A stretch of 64,000 nucleotides of DNA from a virus: positions 1 to 64,000 of IMG/VR virus record IMGVR_UViG_3300022864_000001. One strand, written 5' to 3'. Position 1 is the stretch's first letter; each line of letters starts with the position of its first letter. The position numbers were made by a program, and so were the translations under genes. This document shows positions 44,722 to 51,504 of this stretch, piece by piece. Below the pieces are notes generated by a model. That model worked only from the letters and a program-made list of their open reading frames with translations. It had not been told where the DNA came from and did no database searches.

Positions 44722-45236
44722 AGTACGAATCTCCGCAGGAGTAGTCGCAACCAGCCTGACCCGTCTACAATCTGGAAGACCATGAACAGAGGCCCTGCGT
44801 GGTTCGTACCGCCCAACATCCCTACACCAGCCAGGCCATCAGACGGATAAGATGGGCTGAGCACCCATACTGTATGAGGCCCACCCACCTCTAGGTCGTC
44901 GATGTACGATCCTGCCCCGATACCAAACCCGGTATGGCCGTTGCTGTTCGTCGTTTGCACACAGGCATAGTCTTTCCATAGAGTTTGGAGCCCGCCATCT
45001 CTCAGGTCTCTTAGCGTATCATCGGGCCAGTGATTCGCGATCGGTTGATCAGTCACGGGAAAGCCCTCTACGCTAAACACCTGGGCCTTGATGAGCGCAG
45101 GGCCGATAGTCTCGTGTATCTCTGTAAGGGCAAACTTGACCCTGCCAGGGGCTTCCAGGACCCTTACGTTGCCATACCGGGCCTGTAACCAAAGCAAATC
45201 CCTCTCTGCGCCACTTGTATCAAACACTTTCAACAT
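44697..45236 (-). CDS. Virion appendage-like protein with C-terminal hydrophobic tail (179 aa)
   Basis: VFDTSGAERDLLWLQARYG...HWPD...GFGIGAGSYI...GPHTVWVLSPSYPSDGLAGVGML. This modular pattern I recall from secreted/phage proteins that follow cell-wall or carbohydrate domains. The last 20 residues are hydrophobic and basic. Unknown role. Confidence 0.6.
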   Translation of the reverse strand: MLKVFDTSGAERDLLWLQARYGNVRVLEAPGRVKFALTEIHETIGPALIKAQVFSVEGFPVTDQPIANHWPDDTLRDLRDGGLQTLWKDYACVQTTNSNGHTGFGIGAGSYIDDLEVGGPHTVWVLSPSYPSDGLAGVGMLGGTNHAGPLFMVFQIVDGSGWLRLLLRRFVLWLLKLLR

Positions 45237-45441
45237 TCTCTATCTCCTCCTCTAGTCTTAGAAGACGTTCCCACATAGGCAACAGTGTGATGGCTGCCAA
45301 TGGGACAGACCCGGCGGTAATGACAACAACTATGCCATCAGTTACAACTCTATCCAGCCACTCATCAAATTGCTCCTCAAAATCATCGAATTCTACACTA
45401 TACTCATTCACGTCAATCTCCCATGGGCCAGCATCTAACAT
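45220..45441 (-). CDS. Small one-TM acidic protein (73 aa)
   Basis: Acidic N-terminal helix (EFDDFEEQFDEWLDRVV), TM helix (about 35-54), acidic tail. Overlaps both neighbours. Holin-like topology possible; unproven. Confidence 0.65.
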   Translation of the reverse strand: MLDAGPWEIDVNEYSVEFDDFEEQFDEWLDRVVTDGIVVVITAGSVPLAAITLLPMWERLLRLEEEIENVESV

Positions 45442-48121
45442 CGCCCGTGTTTAGGTCTATCTCGCATCGCAGGCGCAAGACATTGCTTATTGGCGTTTCT
45501 GTTGGCACGCTAGTTGGCGTGTTTGTTGGTACACTAGTTGCAGTCGGGGTGCTCGTATGCGTTGGGGTGCTTGTTGGCGTATACGTTGGAGTGCTCGTAT
45601 ACGTTGGAGTGCGCGTTGGAGTGCTCGTTGGCACGCTAGTTGGCGGGACAGCGACTCTCTGCACCAACACAGCCCAATCGCTCGTAGGAGAATGCGGCGG
45701 GCTCAGCGATCGGCCTACTATCTCCGGCGTGCCCACAAATTGCCCTGTGCGTGGATTGTACCACCTTGCCTCAAACGTACCCAGTGGCAAGTTGAGGCGC
45801 AGCGTGCCGCCCAATGGCAAGTATAGAGCGTAGACCTCGCCGTGCTTGGCGAATACTTGCCCGTCGCCAGTCAATAGACTGTCAGCGGGTGTCATCTCCC
45901 AGAACGGCAACAGATCCATGAAGTCGCGGGCATAGCCTGCCCAGAGCCACAGGTCGTCATATATGCTGAAATTGTCCGTCTGCAGGAAGCTGTCAAGAAT
46001 GAACTCAACGTGTCCGCCTGACAACAGAATAGGCCATAGTATCTCGCGTCGTTGGTCGGCCATGTTATCTGGTGTTGTTACGCGCAGTTCGTCCAGACAG
46101 ATAGGCAACGCTCTACCTGATTGCTCCGTCAGTTCTCGCCACTTCTCCACCTCCCCTGTTCCTTGCCAGAATTGCAATGACGTTGTACTGAAGAGTGGAT
46201 CGCCCAGGAACGGTCGCCACGCAGGGTCGGGGTCATAACTATTGTGCACCGTAATCGGGTGATCATAGGGATCAAGTGCCTGTATCCATGCTGCCCATTC
46301 CTTCACCGTATCCGGTGTCAGCGGCAGGTCGTAGTTGTACTCTTCGCAGATATTCCACTGTAGAGCCAGGTGATGTCCGAAGCGTGCAACCAGCTCGCGG
46401 TAGAACAGCTTGCGCTCCACGCCCAACGTAGCGTTGTCCAAATATCTCTTGTTGGCCTCCTCCGCTTCATTCAGAACAACGTGCAGCATGATACCACGCG
46501 ATTGGGCGTGGTCGAAGATAGACTCCCATCGTTCCAATTCAGAGACGTTATAGCGCAACTTGTCGTTGCCGACAAATGGATGGGTGTCACCGTCTCCGTC
46601 GCCGCCGATGTTCATGGGCAAGAAGTAGATACTATTGACGCCATTGTTAGCAAGATAGTCCAACGCCCCCTGTGGCCCGCCGTGTGCTGTGAAGTCGTGT
46701 GCCAGGAAGTTTTCTGGTGAGCCTGTGCCCGTTTTGACAAAGTAATCGCCATCTCGATACTTGAGATAGTACCCGCCAACGTATTCTAGACGACTAGGGC
46801 TATTGCTTGGTTCTACCAGGAACGTCCCTGTCTGCCCATCGAAACCAACGGATGTTCCCGAATTGGGAACAACTGCGACTCCAGCCCCCTTACGGAAGCT
46901 CACCCGATACGCCCACGTACCAAGCTCGTCAGGGCTAAAGCGCACCTTCCAGGTGTTGTTATCGGCGTAGAAACCAGGCACAACATACTGACTGGACGGG
47001 CCAGTAAACGTCACGTCCAGACGATAATCTAAGAACGGATTGCCTGTCGGTTGGGCAGTAAACTCCAGTTCCAGCTTATTCCATTTGCCTACAATATTGT
47101 TTGGGGGTGGCGTAGGCATAGAGTCTTCCATTGCAGCATCAAAAGCGGCAAAGCCGGGCCACTGCGAGGCTGCTGTGAGCGTCTCCCCCCCCTGGAAACA
47201 CAAGAAGTCAGCTTCGGGTAATGCCCAGGCCGCGAGGTTGTCAAATCTCTCATTGAGCCAGTTACCATTGGCATCTTTCAGCAAGTCTGGATGTCCTATC
47301 TCGTATCCGAAACGACCGTCACGTGATTGGAACAGTTCGCCATAGGCCATATTAGACCTGTGCCGGATTTCATCTTTCCCATCCCCTACGTTGTCGGGAT
47401 CTAGTCCAGCCCACTTGAAACACACCCTGTCATTATTGGCAAAAGTGTTTACGAGGTGCTGGTCGGTATCCATCCGTCCTAACTGTACCATGATTGGCAC
47501 ATCTAGGTTCTGGAGGTACAGCTCTACCAACCCCTGTGTCGCTATAGCGTATGCGCTATCGAAGCCGTCTATGCCATAATAATCAGCGAGGTGTTGTTCC
47601 ATGTCGCATCGAAAAAGCTGTGTTTCGCCAAAAGCGCCGCCCGACATGGTTACAACGCCCGCTGCGCCACCCAAGTGCCCGTTGAGGGCTTGTAACAACA
47701 GTTCTAGCCTGTGCATATAAACAGGGTCAAACGGCGCGAAGATACCGTTCTGGTTGTTAGAACACGTCCCCGTATGCCATACCGCCCCCATGTCTACGAG
47801 CCAACTGGGCGCTTTGGGTACGTCGTATAGGTCTGCCCCCTCGGTTTGAATGGACAACCATACTTGTACGTCTGGATGACTATCGAGGAGATTGTCTATT
47901 CCGCTGAGGTCATAGCGACCAGGTTCGGGTTCGAGCTCACGCCAAAAAACGCCTTTGTTCATACACGTCTCATAGCCCCAATCCACACTGGTGGGTAATT
48001 TGCCCGGAATCCAGTGACATGCGCCTATGCCACTGACCGCGGGCGTATCATTGAGCGGGGCTATATTGCAGGCTGCCAGCAAGAATATAGCTACGATAGC
48101 CGGCCAGATGCGGCGCTTCAC
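45413..48121 (-). CDS. Large lipoprotein, glycoside-hydrolase-like, with (T/S)PT-rich end (902 aa)
   Basis: GTG 48121 overlaps the upstream stop. Lipobox LLAAC. A first TIM-barrel-like part (about 35-330) is followed by a DUF5060-like beta domain (WNKLELEFTA...GFYADNNTWKVRFSPDELGTWAYRVSF), then a second barrel of the DUF4038/apiosidase type (IYFLPMN...LHVVLNEAEEAN...LQWNICEEYNYD...HPITVHN) and a C-terminal beta domain. Residues 820-880 are TPT/SVPT repeats. Likely polysaccharide-degrading; unusual for a phage to encode as a lipoprotein. Confidence 0.75.
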   Translation of the reverse strand: MKRRIWPAIVAIFLLAACNIAPLNDTPAVSGIGACHWIPGKLPTSVDWGYETCMNKGVFWRELEPEPGRYDLSGIDNLLDSHPDVQVWLSIQTEGADLYDVPKAPSWLVDMGAVWHTGTCSNNQNGIFAPFDPVYMHRLELLLQALNGHLGGAAGVVTMSGGAFGETQLFRCDMEQHLADYYGIDGFDSAYAIATQGLVELYLQNLDVPIMVQLGRMDTDQHLVNTFANNDRVCFKWAGLDPDNVGDGKDEIRHRSNMAYGELFQSRDGRFGYEIGHPDLLKDANGNWLNERFDNLAAWALPEADFLCFQGGETLTAASQWPGFAAFDAAMEDSMPTPPPNNIVGKWNKLELEFTAQPTGNPFLDYRLDVTFTGPSSQYVVPGFYADNNTWKVRFSPDELGTWAYRVSFRKGAGVAVVPNSGTSVGFDGQTGTFLVEPSNSPSRLEYVGGYYLKYRDGDYFVKTGTGSPENFLAHDFTAHGGPQGALDYLANNGVNSIYFLPMNIGGDGDGDTHPFVGNDKLRYNVSELERWESIFDHAQSRGIMLHVVLNEAEEANKRYLDNATLGVERKLFYRELVARFGHHLALQWNICEEYNYDLPLTPDTVKEWAAWIQALDPYDHPITVHNSYDPDPAWRPFLGDPLFSTTSLQFWQGTGEVEKWRELTEQSGRALPICLDELRVTTPDNMADQRREILWPILLSGGHVEFILDSFLQTDNFSIYDDLWLWAGYARDFMDLLPFWEMTPADSLLTGDGQVFAKHGEVYALYLPLGGTLRLNLPLGTFEARWYNPRTGQFVGTPEIVGRSLSPPHSPTSDWAVLVQRVAVPPTSVPTSTPTRTPTYTSTPTYTPTSTPTHTSTPTATSVPTNTPTSVPTETPISNVLRLRCEIDLNTGDVRCWPMGD

Positions 48122-48288
48122 TGTGCTTCCTCTTGCGGCGCTTCTTTCTGGCGTCGCAATTCGGCCAGCTCTTGTAACGCCCGCGCCAATACTTGTGTAG
48201 CCTGCCCCGCCGCGTCATGCGCCTCGCGGTTCATCTGCGTCCGTGCAGCGATGCTGTCTAGGATCTGAAGTGCCTGCAGCTCATTCAT
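48118..48288 (-). CDS. Small helical late protein (56 aa)
   Basis: ATG 48288 behind GGAGAA; TGA overlaps the GTG of the lipoprotein gene. Single long helix with heptads (ALQILDSIAARTQ...LARALQELAELRRQ). Unknown, coupled to the lipoprotein. Confidence 0.65.
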   Translation of the reverse strand: MNELQALQILDSIAARTQMNREAHDAAGQATQVLARALQELAELRRQKEAPQEEAQ

Positions 48289-48330
48289 GTTATTCTCCTA
48301 TCAAATTGTATTTGCGTACTTTCTCGCGAC

Positions 48331-48359
48331 AGTTTACCATAAACTTGTGGGCCTGTCAA
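48331..48359 (-). promoter_or_regulatory. Leftward promoter
   Basis: Reverse strand TTGACA (48359-48354), 17-base spacer ending TATGG, TAAACT (48336-48331). Would transcribe the lipoprotein-to-CHAT group. Confidence 0.75.
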
Positions 48360-48388
48360 GCCACAAGATTGTCATCAGCCTACAAGCC

Positions 48389-48781
48389 TCACTCTTTCAG
48401 CAACGCCAGCACAACCCTCGCGAGTTTCTTCAGAAACTCCTTGGCAGACGCCATGTCAGTCACGCGAGTCTGGATATAAGTATCAAGTTCGGCGTAAGTA
48501 AGCTGTGATAGGTTCGACAAGCTGATTGCGCTCTTGGCGTCCTGATACTGCGATGCGGCTTCACCGATGTCGCTGGTGTCCTGCTCGGCCTCGGCAGCAC
48601 GCATGGCAGCGAGGACTTTCGCTTTGGTAACGTTGCCGGTGATCCATGCTTCGTCGTATTCATACGCCGTTCGGGTTTTGCCGCCGTCGGTGACTTCTAC
48701 TTCGCGGATGTTGTATCGGTATAGTGTCTTGCCACGCGATGCGGCAAGTGTATCAGGGTATGTATCACTCATTGCTTTCAT
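48389..48781 (-). CDS. Late protein, tail-fibre accessory candidate (130 aa)
   Basis: ATG 48781 after GGGAGGC. N-terminal part (TLYRYNIREVEVTDGGKTRTAYEYDEAWITG) and helical remainder with alternating small residues. Position just downstream of the tail fibre suggests an attachment or chaperone role. Confidence 0.65.
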   Translation of the reverse strand: MKAMSDTYPDTLAASRGKTLYRYNIREVEVTDGGKTRTAYEYDEAWITGNVTKAKVLAAMRAAEAEQDTSDIGEAASQYQDAKSAISLSNLSQLTYAELDTYIQTRVTDMASAKEFLKKLARVVLALLKE

Positions 48782-48806
48782 TATGCTGCCTCCCTAAATT
48801 GTTCAG

Positions 48807-48908
48807 TCACTTGCCCTCACGGGAACTGCATGGTTTTGGATATGACCAGATTTGCCCATCGTTTGTAACAGCATACCGTCCTTCATATCCAGCGATGTCT
48901 TTCATCAT
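48807..48908 (-). CDS. NUMOD4-like microprotein (33 aa)
   Basis: ATG 48908 (or 48905), GGAGGCAATGG upstream. DIAGYEGRYAVTNDGQIWSY is the NUMOD4 DNA-binding signature normally found in front of HNH homing nucleases, here alone. Remnant of a lost homing endonuclease, or a fibre-associated peptide. Immediately downstream of the variable fibre end. Confidence 0.6.
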   Translation of the reverse strand: MMKDIAGYEGRYAVTNDGQIWSYPKPCSSREGK

Positions 48909-48919
48909 TCCATTGCCTC

Positions 48920-50710
48920 CTACATAGCTAACCGGCCGCCGAAGTGCGCGGACACATACGCAGCAGCAGTATGCAGAGCCCAACAGAACCCGCCAGCAGC
49001 CGCGCCATCATGCGCAACCCCGCCCAACAGGGCCACCCGCCAAGCAGCAGCTTGGTAGTAATAGTCGGTAATTTTGGTCGTCGAAGTCCCAGTCACGCCT
49101 GCTGGCAAGAAGCCTTCGCTGATTTGCTCTAACGCGCCCTGATAGCCATTGACGTTGTGGAGCGTCACGCCAGGGGCGTCGTAGTTTGCAGCAGTATCGT
49201 CAGCGAAATCCGTGTCGGTGTTACAGAAATACGGGATATTGTTGTTGATGTTGAATCCGTCAACGAACTTCCAAATATGCCCATACCAGTTCTCGATGCC
49301 GCGGTAGCTCATGTACGAGCCAACAGTGGCGTCACCACCACTCGTATTGGCCGTCACGTTTCCATCTGAATTGCTGTTCCCCGTCGTCTCAATCGGATTG
49401 TAATTGCTCCACGCGGCCCAAGAAGCACTAACCCAGTCTGTCAACCCGTTGCCAATCATGCTCTGCGAGTAGAAGTCAGCATACTCCACGAGGTACAGTA
49501 GTTGAATGGCTGAAGCTAGATAGAAGTCGAACTGTCGCCACCCCGTGCCGCGGGTGTCAGCAACAGCACGAAAATTAGCTCGCGTGCCGTAGTTCATGGG
49601 GGCTTTGCCCGAAACGGAACCCAACACATCTCCGGTAGTTGCCGTCCAATCCCGTTGAACCTGGATTACACACTGGTCATTTGCCTGTGTTCCCGCCAGT
49701 GAGCCAGTTTGTAGGGTAATGACTGTATCGGTCACACTCTTAATATCATACGTGCCATCGTTCACCGTGCTACCACTAACCACTATTTTGTCAACTGTGG
49801 CCACCAAGTTGCTGAACGCGTGAGTGTTGGCATCGGATGTAATCGTATCGTCAGCCACCCCGTTGTCTGCAAAGGAAATCGTGTAAACGGCGCTGGAAAC
49901 CAAGTAAAGCCCATTTACATATTTACTTTCGGACGTGTCATATAGCACACCCTCATATGCACCGACGTAACGAAAGTCCACTTCTGCGCCGTTCTTGGTG
50001 AATGCTGGATGTACCACGTAGCCCGGTCTTTCGTGGTAAGAGATGTCCCAAGTATGTACGTTGGCAACCCAACTGTACTTGTAATAGAACTTGGGTATCT
50101 CCACCATTACTTGACCATCCGTGCCGGTTAGGTCTGACGCCGCGCCATTCTCTTTCAGCGTCGAGTCTGTCGCATTGAGGTAGTACTGCACGACACCGGC
50201 ATCGCTAATCACACAGCGACGCATGGCCGCCTGAATAGGCAATACTCCATCGCCTGGCGAACTAGCCAATGCCAATCCAGCCAGCGACCCTCGTCTCGTG
50301 TAAGCATCGGTGCTCTCGTTCCAACTCAGCCCCTGCCATTCGGAATACTGGTCAACGTAGTCTTTCGTAACCGCATCACTGGCATGGGTTGGTAGGGCCG
50401 GAAGACGTATGTTCTTGCTGACACTGAACGCGTCTTCGCTCTCGTCCCATTTCAATAGTGGCGCACCCGCTACATTGACTGTAATCAGATCCGCATCAGC
50501 GTCTCCCGCCGCCCCAATGTCTATGCCTGTAGTGTTTAGCAATATACTAAGAGCATTGGCGGTGATGGCCTTGTGTGTGTAATCGGCGTTGTGCTCGACG
50601 AAGAGGCCGGTGTCTAAGGCGTCCCAATCGTCATTCCAAGTCGTATGCCAATCGAGGTCACCCCCCGAAGGTTTGTCCCAGTTATAATTGGCGGTAGGTA
50701 CTGAGGCCAT
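48920..50710 (-). CDS. Tail fibre with DGR-type variable lectin domain (596 aa)
   Basis: ATG 50710. Fibre-like N-terminus (SVPTANYNWDKPSGGD), LNTTGIDIGAAGD...VTKDYVDQYSEW typical of trimeric tail fibres, then a formylglycine/C-type-lectin-like receptor domain (VEIPKFYYKYSW...GWRQFDFYLASAIQLLYLVEYAD...GIENWYGHIWKFVDG). The last 38 residues (WRVALLGG...GGRLAM) match diversity-generating retroelement targets. Host-receptor binding; antisense promoter 50744 lies just upstream. Confidence 0.88.
   Translation of the reverse strand: MASVPTANYNWDKPSGGDLDWHTTWNDDWDALDTGLFVEHNADYTHKAITANALSILLNTTGIDIGAAGDADADLITVNVAGAPLLKWDESEDAFSVSKNIRLPALPTHASDAVTKDYVDQYSEWQGLSWNESTDAYTRRGSLAGLALASSPGDGVLPIQAAMRRCVISDAGVVQYYLNATDSTLKENGAASDLTGTDGQVMVEIPKFYYKYSWVANVHTWDISYHERPGYVVHPAFTKNGAEVDFRYVGAYEGVLYDTSESKYVNGLYLVSSAVYTISFADNGVADDTITSDANTHAFSNLVATVDKIVVSGSTVNDGTYDIKSVTDTVITLQTGSLAGTQANDQCVIQVQRDWTATTGDVLGSVSGKAPMNYGTRANFRAVADTRGTGWRQFDFYLASAIQLLYLVEYADFYSQSMIGNGLTDWVSASWAAWSNYNPIETTGNSNSDGNVTANTSGGDATVGSYMSYRGIENWYGHIWKFVDGFNINNNIPYFCNTDTDFADDTAANYDAPGVTLHNVNGYQGALEQISEGFLPAGVTGTSTTKITDYYYQAAAWRVALLGGVAHDGAAAGGFCWALHTAAAYVSAHFGGRLAM
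48923..49035 (-). other. Putative DGR variable region (VR) at fibre 3' end
   Basis: Framework GG....G..AG.F.W......A...SA..GGRL as in DGR targets. Variable codons mostly end in T or C (GTT, CAT, GAT, GCT, TGT, CAT, ACT, GCT, TAT, CAC), as expected when AAT/AAC codons of a template repeat are randomised at adenines. No reverse transcriptase or template repeat found inside this window. Confidence 0.7.
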
Positions 50711-50743
50711 AATTTGTCCCCCTACTTAAGTGACATGCCCGAT

Positions 50744-50772
50744 TTGACAAGCATTGAGTGTTGTGCTATAAT
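50744..50772 (+). promoter_or_regulatory. Rightward promoter inside the late block
   Basis: TTGACA (50744-50749), 17-base spacer ending TGTGC, TATAAT (50767-50772). Opposite to all neighbouring tail genes; serves 50823. Confidence 0.9.
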
Positions 50773-50822
50773 AAAGCCGTGAAAGATGAAGTGCCGAAAA
50801 CTGCACAGGAGATAATGTCGTT

Positions 50823-51176
50823 ATGAACTTGCCGCCCCTCATTGTAATAGTTACCATCGCATTTCTAGCACTTGCTACAATGTGCCCCGTTGACGGCTGG
50901 GGCTATACCTATGCTTGGCCGTCCCGATCCGCAGCCGTGAACATCCACGTGCTCTGCCCGCCCAATTACGACTGCGCGATAGTCATGGGGACAGAGTTGC
51001 GCCAAACCTATGTGGAATATAAAGTTTCCGATGAATGGCAAGAACAGAGATTCCACTTTGACCGGTGCATTGATGGCAAATGCACGCGCACGTTCTGCTT
51101 TGGCTGGCGCGGGCTTCTCTGCATATTCCATTGGCCCGAATACCAGTGGGCGTATATGCCACTTGTGTTGAACTGA
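50823..51176 (+). CDS. Secreted cysteine-rich moron protein (117 aa)
   Basis: ATG 50823, AGGAGATA upstream, own promoter. N-terminal signal sequence or TM helix (PLIVIVTIAFLALATMCPV), then a soluble domain with six cysteines (CPPNYDC, C.DGKC, C, C), likely disulfide-bonded outside the cytoplasm. Lone rightward gene among leftward tail genes: classic moron layout, so lysogeny or host-surface functions are plausible. Confidence 0.8.
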   Translation: MNLPPLIVIVTIAFLALATMCPVDGWGYTYAWPSRSAAVNIHVLCPPNYDCAIVMGTELRQTYVEYKVSDEWQEQRFHFDRCIDGKCTRTFCFGWRGLLCIFHWPEYQWAYMPLVLN

Positions 51177-51237
51177 AGCATTCATCCTGCCCAATCCCTC
51201 TATACCCCAACCAAAGTTTCCCGCCAGGAGGCTGAGA

Positions 51238-51495
51238 TTATGCCATTCCCTCTTGCTCAAGCGCTTTCTGCTTAGTCCAGTTGTCTATTTCTAATAGCGC
51301 CTGTACAATATCGTTAGGTATGTCGGGAATAGCAACGGTCTCAACGACACGGCTACCCGCTACCCCGACGAGCTCGTTGCCAAGTTCGTCAAGGAATACG
51401 TAGCGTCTCTCTATCTGCAAATCATTGCTCCTGCGCATGATTGTGAGCTTGCCAAGCCCCAGGTCGTGTGCCGTCCATGATTTTGGTGTAGTCAT
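51238..51495 (-). CDS. Small tail-region protein (85 aa)
   Basis: Starts at ATG 51495 directly after the hub gene's stop (9-base gap). KSWTAHDLGLGKLTIMRRS...ALLEIDNWTKQKALEQ. Probably a tail accessory protein by position; unknown. Confidence 0.65.
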   Translation of the reverse strand: MTTPKSWTAHDLGLGKLTIMRRSNDLQIERRYVFLDELGNELVGVAGSRVVETVAIPDIPNDIVQALLEIDNWTKQKALEQEGMA

Positions 51496-51504
51496 CTTAT
51501 ATCC

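Noticed and set aside
48000-51500. DGR reverse transcriptase or template repeat near the variable fibre end
   Set aside because: No RT motifs (for example YADD-type) and no A-rich near-copy of the VR were seen on either strand around the fibre gene.
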